The notes beneath the pieces are model-generated. The model ran no database searches, had not been told where the DNA came from, and saw only the letters and a list, made by a program, of their open reading frames with translations. From the NCBI GenBank assembly GCA_016795425.1, contig JAEUHG010000200.1:1-32682 (forward strand): a stretch of DNA of 32,682 nt, in the 5' to 3' direction. The stretch comes from Verrucomicrobiales bacterium (GTDB lineage: Bacteria; Verrucomicrobiota; Verrucomicrobiia; Limisphaerales; CAIMTB01). This document shows positions 25,273-32,630 of this stretch, piece by piece; within the stretch, counting starts at the first letter, position 1; the number at the start of each line of letters is the position of its first letter. The position numbers and the translations under genes are program-made.

Positions 25273-26511
25273 TTACTTGAGGAACTTCGACGAGAAGGGT
25301 TCGCCGGCCACCCCAGTGAAGCTCTTGATGATTTTGAACTGGCCGGAGGCCAGCGTTTCCCCAATGAACACGTTGTTCACCAGGTGGTGGTTCTCCTGCA
25401 TCGTCACCTCGCCCGCCGGCCCCTTGAACTTCTGGCCGATGAGAGCGGTGCGCACTTTGTCCACTTCGAAGCTGCCGGCCTTTTCAACCGCCTGCTTCCA
25501 AAGATAGACACCCATGCGCGACAGGTTCATGGGACTGCAGGTGACACGGCCCTTCGGATCAACGCCACTGACTTTGTAGTCAACCCCGGTGACCTTCGGA
25601 TCCTTCAACCAGCCCATGAAATCGCCCACGAACTTGGCGTTCTCCGGCGTCTTGATGGACATGAAGTAGGTCCAGCATCCCAGGTGACCGACAAGGTCTT
25701 TGGCCGGCAGCCCGCGGAATTCATCCTCCGAGATGGAGAAGGATACGACCGGGCAGTTCTCTGAGGTCAGTCCGGCATTCGCAAATTCCTTGAAGAAGGG
25801 CACGTTGGTGTCGCCGTTGAGCGTGCTGATCACGCAAGCCTTGCCGCCGGCCGAGAACTGTTTGATGGCCGCGACAATGGTCTGGTAGTCGGTGTGCCCG
25901 AAAGGCGTGTAGATCTCGACCAGGTCCGATTCCGGGATCCCCTTGGAGCGCAGGTACTGCTTGAGGATCTTGTTGGTCGTGCGGGGATAGACGTAATCGG
26001 AACCCAGCAGGTAGAACTTCTTCTTGCCCTCCGCCAGCATGTAATCCACCGCCGGCACCGCCTGCTGGTTCACCGCTTCCGCGGTGTAGAAGATGTTCTT
26101 GGACAACTCCTCGCCCTCGTACTGGACAGGGTAGAACAGCAGGCCGTTCAACTGCTCGAACACCGGCAATACCGACTTGCGGCTCACCGAGGTCCAACAA
26201 CCGAACACCACCGACACTTTGTCCTTCTCCAGCAACTGGCGCGCCTTCTCGGCGAACAACGGCCAGTTCGAGGCGGGGTCCACGACGACCGGCTCAATCA
26301 TGTACTTCGAGCCGCCGACCTGGATGCCGCCGGCTTTGTTGACCTCGTCGAAGGTGAACAACAGGACGTCCTTCAGCGAGGTCTCGCTGATGGCCATCGT
26401 GCCGCTCAAGGAATGGAGCACGCCGACCTTCACGGTCTCGGCCGCGCGCGCGCCGGCGGAGAGGCCGACCGCGGCCAGTAGAATAAGGAATTTCAGACGC
26501 AAGTTTTTCAT
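25273..26511 (-). CDS. urtA: Urea ABC transporter substrate-binding protein UrtA, 412 aa
   Basis: This is the periplasmic urea-binding protein. It has a signal peptide of about 23 residues (cut near ARA-AE) and then UrtA blocks VKVGVLHSLSGTMAISE, VVFGCWTSVSRKSVLPVFE, LLFYPVQYEGEE, YTAEAVNQQAVPAVDYM, LLGSDYVYPRTTNKI and GDTNVPFFKEFANAG. These distinguish urea and amide binders from leucine-type binders (the GCWTS and NVPF regions). The ATG at 26511 is clear. The 112-nt gap to the upstream porin gene shows no promoter that I can support, so transcription probably starts at 28044-28059. Confidence 0.96.
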   Translation of the reverse strand: MKNLRLKFLILLAAVGLSAGARAAETVKVGVLHSLSGTMAISETSLKDVLLFTFDEVNKAGGIQVGGSKYMIEPVVVDPASNWPLFAEKARQLLEKDKVSVVFGCWTSVSRKSVLPVFEQLNGLLFYPVQYEGEELSKNIFYTAEAVNQQAVPAVDYMLAEGKKKFYLLGSDYVYPRTTNKILKQYLRSKGIPESDLVEIYTPFGHTDYQTIVAAIKQFSAGGKACVISTLNGDTNVPFFKEFANAGLTSENCPVVSFSISEDEFRGLPAKDLVGHLGCWTYFMSIKTPENAKFVGDFMGWLKDPKVTGVDYKVSGVDPKGRVTCSPMNLSRMGVYLWKQAVEKAGSFEVDKVRTALIGQKFKGPAGEVTMQENHHLVNNVFIGETLASGQFKIIKSFTGVAGEPFSSKFLK

Positions 26512-26623
26512 GTTCGGAGCAGTGACTTGATGGAACGAAACAATGGAGTGATTGGGATGAATTTCGGACGTTTAGGAGGTGGTGGGTTCGGGGTATCGAG
26601 AACACCCTTTATCCGGGACCCCT

Positions 26624-27919
26624 TCAGAATGAGTAGGACACGCCCGCACCAATGATGAAGCGGTCTTCCTCGCCATCGTAAGCCCCGTCATACGACGTAA
26701 AATCGTATCGGAACTCAGGCTGGATCTTGATCCCCGGAATAGGACGGAAGTTGAAGGTCAACGTCAGGCTGCCAATCGCGCCGTCCGGATCCGGAGACAA
26801 CAGGGCGCTGCCAGGCCGCCCGGGCAAAGTGATGCCTTTCAAACCGCCCCCATCCGGGTCGTCCAGATACTCGGCACGAAACGCCACACCAAATTTCGAG
26901 GTGAAGTCGTACCATACCCAGCCGCCCACCGACCAAAGATCCGAGGACGGACCCGCGCCAGGATCGAAGTTAAAATAATCGAACTCGAACCCAAGATTCA
27001 GACCCTCCCCGATCTTGGTCCCGGCCAGCACGGAACCACCGGACAAATCCAACGTCGCGGATTCCTCGCCGGCGAAGCCCAGCAGGTTGATCCAGGTGTT
27101 GGCCGTCGGTGTCAGGCCGATGCTTCCCAGAAAGGTCTTGGCCGTATTGCCGTCCACGGCGCCAGCATAAAGACCGTTCTGCACCCGGGCCTTGAGGTTG
27201 AGCCATTCGGTAAATTGATAGTCGCCTTGAATGCCCGCCGAAGGCCCGTTCCCCGTAAAGAACCACTGATAGCCCTGCGAGAAATTGGGGTTCGCAGCCC
27301 CGCCGTCACCGGATTCGAAGTTCAGCAGCGAGATCAATTGCCCCGCCTTCACGATCAAGCCGTCGCCGATCGGGATGTTGAGATCGACGTAGGCCTCCCG
27401 CAGCGCTTCCAAGCCCTGGCGTTCACCGCCGGTGTTCAACACGGGCGCGTCGTCACCCCAGATCATCGAGGCTCGGAAACCAGCGCCCCATGCCTCCCCG
27501 CTCCGTTCCGCAGGCTTGCTCGCCAGCGTCAGCTTCACCTTGTTGATCGAGAAGGAATCATGCACGGAATTCCACAGGTAGCCGTCGGACGTCCGGTCGG
27601 TGGGTTCCTGCGTGTTGTAAAAGTACGAGGCCTGGACAAAGCCGCTCAGGGAGATCTCCGACATGGCGGAGACGAACTTTGGCGGCTCGGATCCGCTGGG
27701 CAGGATGCCTTCTTTCTTGGCGACCATCTCCAGCGCTTCGAGGCGCTGCTTCAGGTCCTGGTTTTCCTTCTCCAGCTTGTCGATCCGCGGCGCCTCCTGC
27801 GCCAACACCGACGTGGACGCCATGATCGATGTGAGGGCTGCCGAGGCGCAGGCTGCGCGAAGAGAAAGACGCGAACGACGGGGGGGATGAGGTCGGATAG
27901 TGATAAGGTGGGGCTTCAT
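26624..27919 (-). CDS. BBP2-like outer-membrane porin, 431 aa
   Basis: There is a signal peptide (residues 1-40, cut VLA-QE), then a short coiled coil (RIDKLEKENQDLKQRLEALE, about 45-64) that may trimerise or contact peptidoglycan. About 330 residues of beta-strand-rich barrel sequence follow, ending in GAGVSYSF with a terminal phenylalanine. The barrel opening SLSGFVQASYFYNTQEP and the pattern of aromatic strands fit the putative beta-barrel porin-2 family. It is the first gene downstream of a sigma-54 promoter and precedes urtA, so it likely admits urea or related solutes across the outer membrane. The ATG at 27919 is chosen because the longer frame would run toward the promoter and lacks a signal peptide. 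Confidence 0.88.
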   Translation of the reverse strand: MKPHLITIRPHPPRRSRLSLRAACASAALTSIMASTSVLAQEAPRIDKLEKENQDLKQRLEALEMVAKKEGILPSGSEPPKFVSAMSEISLSGFVQASYFYNTQEPTDRTSDGYLWNSVHDSFSINKVKLTLASKPAERSGEAWGAGFRASMIWGDDAPVLNTGGERQGLEALREAYVDLNIPIGDGLIVKAGQLISLLNFESGDGGAANPNFSQGYQWFFTGNGPSAGIQGDYQFTEWLNLKARVQNGLYAGAVDGNTAKTFLGSIGLTPTANTWINLLGFAGEESATLDLSGGSVLAGTKIGEGLNLGFEFDYFNFDPGAGPSSDLWSVGGWVWYDFTSKFGVAFRAEYLDDPDGGGLKGITLPGRPGSALLSPDPDGAIGSLTLTFNFRPIPGIKIQPEFRYDFTSYDGAYDGEEDRFIIGAGVSYSF

Positions 27920-28043
27920 TAAGGTTGGATTGGAGTTGCGCCGATGCGCCGGCTCACCCCCATCAACCTCGAGCAGAATCATGCCGCTCACTGCCCTTCG
28001 GTGGATGGGGCTCACCACACGGCTCACGCGGCGGACCCCTCCG

Positions 28044-28059
28044 TGCATCCCTTGTGCCA
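28044..28059 (-). promoter_or_regulatory. Sigma-54 (-24/-12) promoter of the porin-urt-ure operon
   Basis: The minus strand reads TGGCACAAGGGATGCA. It matches the consensus TGGCACRN4TTGCA at all defined positions but one (A for the first T of TTGC), with the required 10 nt between GG and GC. The predicted start is near 28033, leaving a leader of about 113 nt before the porin ATG. The 411-nt gap 27920-28330 holds this promoter and the palindrome at 28231-28252; I see no gene in it. Confidence 0.78.
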
Positions 28060-28230
28060 AGCCCCACTTATCAACCCTCAATTCTCACCGCAGTTCGTTC
28101 ACTGTCTCGTTGAGAAATTTTCATGATCCCCGTTTTCCGGCGGCCCATCACCCGCTTTCCCATCCGACATCTCAGGTGCGAACACCCCGCTGGCCTGCGA
28201 TTAAGAGGATTCATCCATCGGAAGCCACAG

Positions 28231-28252
28231 TGATCAGCCAAATGGCTCATCA
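28231..28252. promoter_or_regulatory. Near-perfect 22-bp palindrome, candidate enhancer
   Basis: TGATCAGCCA-AA-TGGCTCATCA has 10-bp arms with a single mismatch. It lies about 185 bp upstream of the -24 element of the porin promoter, a plausible distance for an NtrC-type enhancer. It could instead be an RNA hairpin after the cupin gene (stop at 28331), but no T-tract follows. A weaker dyad (CAGACT/AGTCTG) adjoins at 28262-28280. Confidence 0.4.
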
Positions 28253-28330
28253 TCGCTGGTGCAGACTAGTAGGCAGTCTGATCAAATGAAGACACTCCAC
28301 CCGAAGCCGAAACCCGCCCCGTCCCTCGCC

Positions 28331-28777
28331 TCACGTGCAGGCCGGTAGGCCGCGCCGTTCCCGCAGCGTCGCCCATGGCTCCTCGCCGGAAACATCCACG
28401 ATGCCCGGCTCCGCCGCCTGCGCAGGAGAGAGGATCGCCAGGAACACCAACCGTTCCCGGTAGGGATTGTACGTCCCATGCACCTCGCCCTTGCGCACCA
28501 ACACCATCTCGCCCGGACCCAGAATCCGGCATTCCCCGTTGATCCACTGCTCCGCCCGGCCTGACAGGATATAGATGATCTCCTCGCGCGTCGGGTGCGT
28601 GTGAAAGGGATGGCACCGACCGGCCTCCATATTCGCCCGCACCATCAACAGTTCCTCGTTCGGAACCACATCGCCGCGACATAACCATTCCTCCAGGGTC
28701 CACGGGGACAGGTAGTCGACCTTCTCCGCGGCCGTGACAAAACGACGGGAGGTCAGAGGGTCCTTTGGTGTGCTCAT
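28331..28777 (-). CDS. Single-domain cupin protein, 148 aa
   Basis: A compact cupin fold has the first motif HPFHTHPTREEIIYILSGRAE (H59, H61, E65 or E66 as ligands) and the second GEMVLVRKGEVHGTYN (H100). These would bind one metal ion. It is not closely related to the two cupins at 3033-4322. It lies 59 nt downstream of the PEP-hydrolase-family gene, so the two probably form an operon. The substrate is unknown; such cupins often handle sugar derivatives or keto acids. Confidence 0.85.
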   Translation of the reverse strand: MSTPKDPLTSRRFVTAAEKVDYLSPWTLEEWLCRGDVVPNEELLMVRANMEAGRCHPFHTHPTREEIIYILSGRAEQWINGECRILGPGEMVLVRKGEVHGTYNPYRERLVFLAILSPAQAAEPGIVDVSGEEPWATLRERRGLPACT

Positions 28778-28836
28778 CGATAGTAAGGTTCGGTCAGGCC
28801 GGATGCTTCCGACGACAACGGATGCCGAATTCCCGC

Positions 28837-29733
28837 TTATTTCTTCTTCCGCACGGTCCGCGCCGGCAAGGCCGCCGGTGCCTTGAGCGCCTTGAACCGC
28901 CGGGTCAGATCCGTCAACGACGCCTCGACTCCCATGCGCTCGAGCGAACTGGCCCCCACAAATCCCACGACTTTCGTGTGCTGCATGATTTTCTCCGCGT
29001 CCTCAGGGGTGTTGATCGGACCGCCGTGCGCCAGGAAAATCACGTCCTTCCGCACCCGCGATGCCGCCTCAATGATCTCCCGGGTCCGCTGAATCGCTGC
29101 ATCCCAGGTCACCACTGCCTTGGTCACCCCGATGCTTCCACCCACCGTGGTGCCGACATGCGCAATGATCGCATCGGCCCCGGCCTTCGCCATCTCCACC
29201 GCCTCCTCCGGACTCCCGACGTACACGATCGAGAACAGATCCATGCGCCGCGCCAGCGCCACCATCTCGTATTCTTTCCGTACGCTCATCCCGGTCTCCT
29301 CCAGGACACCGCGGAAATGGCCGTCGACGATGGTATGGGTCGGGAAATTGTTCACGCCGCTGAAGCCCATCTCCTTCACCTGCAGAAGCCAGTGCCACAT
29401 TCGCCGACGCGGGTCCGTGGCGTGCACCCCGCAAATCACCGGCACCTCTTCGACCACCGGAAGGACTTCGTACTCACCGATCTCCATGGCGATCGCATTG
29501 GCGTCCCCGTACGCCATCATGCCGCAGGTGGAGCCATGACCCATCATACGAAACCGTCCGCTGTTGTAGATAATGATGAGGTCGGCGCCACCGCGTTCGA
29601 TGAACTTCGCGCTGATGCCGGTGCCGGCACCCGCTGCGATGATGGCGTCCCCTCGCTTCAATGTGGCTCGAAGTCGATCGATGACTTCCTTGCGCGTGTA
29701 TGGATTGCCTTTGCCGGTCCAGGGATTGGGCAT
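28837..29733 (-). CDS. PEP hydrolase-family TIM-barrel protein, 298 aa
   Basis: The sequence matches the family annotated as phosphoenolpyruvate hydrolase-like or TIM-barrel signal transduction protein. Key blocks are GDAIIAAGAGTGISAKFIE, GADLIIIYNSGRFRMMGHGS, AYGDANAIAMEIG, VPVICGVHATDPRR, GFSGVNNFPTHTIVDGHFR and DAIIAHVGTTVGGSIGV, consistent with a PEP mutase/isocitrate lyase-like barrel. The C-terminus is basic (RTVRKKK). The reaction is not firmly established. I chose the ATG at 29733; the upstream extension to 29808 would cover the divergent promoter. It is divergently placed to an AraC-type gene and followed by the cupin. Confidence 0.9.
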   Translation of the reverse strand: MPNPWTGKGNPYTRKEVIDRLRATLKRGDAIIAAGAGTGISAKFIERGGADLIIIYNSGRFRMMGHGSTCGMMAYGDANAIAMEIGEYEVLPVVEEVPVICGVHATDPRRRMWHWLLQVKEMGFSGVNNFPTHTIVDGHFRGVLEETGMSVRKEYEMVALARRMDLFSIVYVGSPEEAVEMAKAGADAIIAHVGTTVGGSIGVTKAVVTWDAAIQRTREIIEAASRVRKDVIFLAHGGPINTPEDAEKIMQHTKVVGFVGASSLERMGVEASLTDLTRRFKALKAPAALPARTVRKKK

Positions 29734-29750
29734 GGTGCTTCGATGATTTG

Positions 29751-29784
29751 GTTCGCTTTGAAGGCCGACACGATTTAAGCGAAC
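29751..29784. promoter_or_regulatory. Inverted repeat in the divergent promoter, candidate operator
   Basis: GTTCGCTT (29751-29758) and AAGCGAAC (29777-29784) are perfect 8-bp arms separated by 18 nt. They lie within the 77-nt gap between the AraC-type gene and the PEP-hydrolase-family gene. Half-sites about 26 bp apart suit a dimeric regulator controlling both genes. Confidence 0.5.
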
Positions 29785-29810
29785 AACGCCCATTCCGCCA
29801 GCTTTCACGG

Positions 29811-30728
29811 ATGTCCGAAGCGCACGAAAACCTATCGGAAACCCACGTCATCGGACCGCGCAACCGTCTTTGGGCGGTTCGAGCCGGCATCGATGAACGC
29901 CGCCGATTCCTCGCCGGAGCCCCCGTTTGCCCCGCCCTCGCCGGATATCATATCGCCCACCTCGGCGTTCAATCCGCGGCGGCCCCCTACCGCATTGTCC
30001 GTACCCATCAAAGCGGTACCTTCTTTCTGGCCTGTTTCGCCGGCGAAGGAAGGGTCTGGGTCGACGGTCGCTGGCAACGGATCGGAACCGATACCGGCTG
30101 CCTGCTCCTGCCCCACATGCTCAACGCCTTCCACGCCGTTCCCGGAAAAGCCTGGGAGTTTTGCTGGGTCCGGTACCAGGAAGCCCCTCACCAACAACCC
30201 ATCGTCCCCGCCACCTCCCCGCGCATGGCTCGGTTTGGTGCCCAATCTCTCCGCCACGCCATTCTCGGACTCCACCACGAATGCGCTCATGAATCCGCCC
30301 CCGACCAGATCGACCGTTGGCTCGATCTGATCCAAGGTTATGTGTCGCGCTTCGTTCGCCCCTGGCAAACCAACAGTCGGCTCGCGCAACTCTGGGAAGA
30401 AGTCGCCGCCAAGTTGTCCGAACCTTGGAGCCTCGAGCGATTGGGTCGTTTTGCCCATGTCAGCGGCGAACATCTTCGTCGCCTCTGCCACCGGGAACTT
30501 GGCCGCAGCCCCATGCATCACGTCACTTTCCTGCGCATGCGCCGTGCCGCTGAACTTCTCGCCACCACCCATCTCAAGATCGAAATCATCGCCAGCGAAG
30601 TCGGCTACCAGAACCCCTTCGTCTTCTCGACCTCCTTTAAGCGCTGGACCGGCTGGCGTCCGTCCGAATACCCCGGACGTCGCAGCCATCGACGGGAAGG
30701 CACCGCGAAATCAGTCCGGGCGATCTAA
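29811..30728 (+). CDS. AraC-family transcription regulator, 305 aa
   Basis: The N-terminal half (about residues 30-150) is a cupin-like sensing domain with HQSGTFFLACFAGEGRVWVDG. The C-terminal part (about 203-290) has two helix-turn-helix units: WSLERLGRFAHVSGEHLRRL and IEIIASEVGYQNPFVFSTSF-KRWTGWRPSEYP, the latter being the AraC signature. It is the only regulator next to the PEP-hydrolase/cupin pair and is transcribed divergently, so it probably controls that pair and itself through the dyad at 29751-29784. The ATG at 29811 is chosen because the earlier frame (from 29700) lies within the neighbouring gene. Confidence 0.9.
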   Translation: MSEAHENLSETHVIGPRNRLWAVRAGIDERRRFLAGAPVCPALAGYHIAHLGVQSAAAPYRIVRTHQSGTFFLACFAGEGRVWVDGRWQRIGTDTGCLLLPHMLNAFHAVPGKAWEFCWVRYQEAPHQQPIVPATSPRMARFGAQSLRHAILGLHHECAHESAPDQIDRWLDLIQGYVSRFVRPWQTNSRLAQLWEEVAAKLSEPWSLERLGRFAHVSGEHLRRLCHRELGRSPMHHVTFLRMRRAAELLATTHLKIEIIASEVGYQNPFVFSTSFKRWTGWRPSEYPGRRSHRREGTAKSVRAI

Positions 30729-30914
30729 TTCCGGTATCTCGGGAGTGGTGTGGCGGTGGTCCCGTCGTCGGACGCTCCACCCTGCAGGCAGGCACTCGCG
30801 CGAACATCGTTCATGTGCATCCTGAATATGCGCAGGTGCATGTCGCGACTGGACAGGAATCGAACCCGGGAGTTGAGTGTGGCCAGCTCCCAAGTGCCAT
30901 CCACCGATCCGACC

Positions 30915-31748
30915 ATGAATGCGACCGCACCTCGCCGGCGTCCCCGGACATCTTCAGGGGCCAGGGGTTTCACGTTGATCGAACTGCTCGTTGTCATCGC
31001 CATCATCGCCATCCTCGCGAGCATGCTCCTGCCCGCGCTAGCCAAGGCCAAAGGCAAAGCGCAGCAGACCAAATGCCTGAACAACATGCGGCAGTTGGGC
31101 ATCGCCACCGTCATGTACGTGCAGGAGTTCGAGAAATATCCCGGCTGTCTGTTCGCGCAAAGCGGCTTCCGCTACGTCTGGGCCCCGCGACTGTTCACCC
31201 AGATGGGAACCAATCGCGCCGTGTACTCCTGCCCCACGGCAAGCCCCTTCAGCGCCTGGGACACCAACGTCAACCGCACTCTCGGTGCCAATAACATCGT
31301 CGGCTCCGGCCGCGATCCTTGGGGCATCAGCGAAGCCACGCTCTTTTCCATCGGCTACAATGATTGGGGCGCTGCCCCCTCCGGTGGAGCCCGCGGCCTA
31401 GGCGGTGATGTCGATGTCTTCGGTGAAATCAAGGAAGGCGTCGTCAAGTCACCCTCCGAAATGATCATGCTGGGCGACTCCAAACCGGGTACCGGGGGCA
31501 AAATCACCAAGTCCACCCGCGGCCAATTCGACGCCAATATCGACCCCACGACCGAGGCGGAATGGCCCTCCAATCGTCACAACGGCCGGACCACTCTCAT
31601 GTTCTGTGATGGTCACGCCGAAGCCGCCCGACGCAACGACGTCATCGATCCGATGAACGACAAGTGGCACCGACGCTGGAACAACGACGGCGAACGCTCG
31701 CCCAACTGGACCGTCAATCGAGCCGCATCCTCCCAACAGGATCCCTGA
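30915..31748 (+). CDS. Prepilin-type N-terminal cleavage/methylation protein, 277 aa
   Basis: This pseudopilin-like protein has the prepilin peptidase site after G18, methylated F19 and E23 at +5 (GFTLIELLVVIAIIAILASM), then the usual PALAKAKGKAQQTKCLNNMRQLG helix. The globular part ends with the RHNGRTTLMFCDGHAE block common to this large paralogous group in Verrucomicrobiota and Planctomycetota. Copies usually occur in tens per genome and their roles are mostly unknown. The ATG at 30915 sets the leader at 18 residues. The 186-nt gap before it holds a bulged inverted repeat (30816-30840) and no gene that I can support. Confidence 0.93.
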   Translation: MNATAPRRRPRTSSGARGFTLIELLVVIAIIAILASMLLPALAKAKGKAQQTKCLNNMRQLGIATVMYVQEFEKYPGCLFAQSGFRYVWAPRLFTQMGTNRAVYSCPTASPFSAWDTNVNRTLGANNIVGSGRDPWGISEATLFSIGYNDWGAAPSGGARGLGGDVDVFGEIKEGVVKSPSEMIMLGDSKPGTGGKITKSTRGQFDANIDPTTEAEWPSNRHNGRTTLMFCDGHAEAARRNDVIDPMNDKWHRRWNNDGERSPNWTVNRAASSQQDP

Positions 31749-31759
31749 GAATCCGTCGG

Positions 31760-31787
31760 TTCGTCCTGCATGGATCGGAAGGACGAA
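31760..31787 (+). terminator. Hairpin after the prepilin-like gene, possible terminator
   Basis: TTCGTCCT (31760-31767) and AGGACGAA (31780-31787) form a perfect 8-bp stem with a 12-nt loop, starting 12 nt after the stop codon. There is no T-tract, so a factor-independent terminator is uncertain. The rest of the 262-nt gap to 32010 shows nothing recognisable. Confidence 0.4.
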
Positions 31788-32010
31788 TCGGAATGCGCGT
31801 CGAGCATCGGGACCTTGAACCCAGCGAAAGGCTGGCTTGCTCCTGGCCCATAGAGACGGACCTCGTCGCGCTACGACAAGGGATTCCGCAGCCTGTTGAC
31901 TCGGACCCAAGGCGAAGGGCTGGACACTGGGACGGCCCGCGGTCCGGAGTTCTGGCAGTGGACGCCGATCGATGGGGGCCGGTGGGCTCGGCTCGTTGAA
32001 CTGAAGGCCG

Positions 32011-32388
32011 CTAGCTGGCCCGGGGTGCTTCCTTGCGCGTCGCCGCCTCGATCATGTCCCAGAACTTGGGATTCGATTGCAGCGCTTCGTCCTCACCCGT
32101 TGGAAGACTGGACCTGAAAAGAAAATCCTTCAGGGAATGCCGGTTGAGGATCCGGTGCACCACGATCCCCAGCGGGTGCCTCTCGAAATAAATACGGTAA
32201 TCCCCCAAACGCATCCGGTGAAGCACACGCCCCTCGCGCTCCAACTTCCCGAATCGCTCGAGGTCCGTGCTCATCACCTCGGTGGGTAACCCACGGAAAT
32301 CCCCCAGGATCGTTAACTGCAGATTCTTCGGCATCGACGCCAATTCGGCGGCGCTGGTCGGGTTGAAAATGATCTGAAAGATGCGCAT
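32011..32388 (-). CDS. RelE/ParE-like toxin protein, apparently orphan, 125 aa
   Basis: The fold cues are those of RelE-type mRNA interferases: FNPTSAAELASMPKNLQLTI at the start, RFGKLEREGRVLHRMRLGDY with the arginine/basic cluster on strand 2, then RIYFERHPLGIVVHRILNRH and a short SLKDFLFR end. A roughly 33-residue tail (to KEAPRAS) follows the usual domain end. No antitoxin gene is seen on either side; the upstream 294 nt contain only REP-like hairpins. It may be solitary or degenerate in partner, or regulated by an unlinked antitoxin. The ATG at 32388 is the family's normal start. Confidence 0.8.
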   Translation of the reverse strand: MRIFQIIFNPTSAAELASMPKNLQLTILGDFRGLPTEVMSTDLERFGKLEREGRVLHRMRLGDYRIYFERHPLGIVVHRILNRHSLKDFLFRSSLPTGEDEALQSNPKFWDMIEAATRKEAPRAS

Positions 32389-32531
32389 GCGGAACGCCCC
32401 CCGCCCTCGCCGCGAAACCCGGCGGCCCCGGTCAGGTTGCGGTCAAGAGACACCAACACCCCCGCCGGCGGCAAGGAAAACGGTCCGCGAGGGCGCATCT
32501 CCGAGTTGTCGGGGCGATTTCCGTTTAAATA

Positions 32532-32560
32532 GCGGGAGAGGACTCCCGCACTCCACGACG
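32532..32560 (-). repeat. REP-like hairpin element, left member of inverted pair
   Basis: GCGGGAG (32532-32538) and CTCCCGC (32543-32549) form a 7-bp stem with a 4-nt loop, followed by ACTCCACGACG (32550-32560). Read on the minus strand the element is CGTCGTGGAGT plus hairpin, the same layout as the second copy at 32602-32630. Confidence 0.7.
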
Positions 32561-32601
32561 ACCAGCGTTGGCCTGGCCCCAGGGTGCGGACTGGCGCGAA
32601 G

Positions 32602-32630
32602 CGTCGTGGACTGCGGCAGTCCCCTGCCGC
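32602..32630 (+). repeat. REP-like hairpin element, right member of inverted pair
   Basis: CGTCGTGGACT (32602-32612) is followed by GCGGCAG-TCCC-CTGCCGC (32613-32630), a 7-bp stem with a 4-nt loop. The flank matches the left copy at 10 of 11 positions. The stem differs at one base pair with both partners changed (G-C to C-G), so the hairpin is conserved as a structure. Confidence 0.7.

Noticed and set aside
30852..30870. tRNA-like T-arm text on the minus strand (GGTTCGATTCC)
   Set aside because: The arm pairs poorly and no matching acceptor, D or anticodon arms can be found at the right distances.
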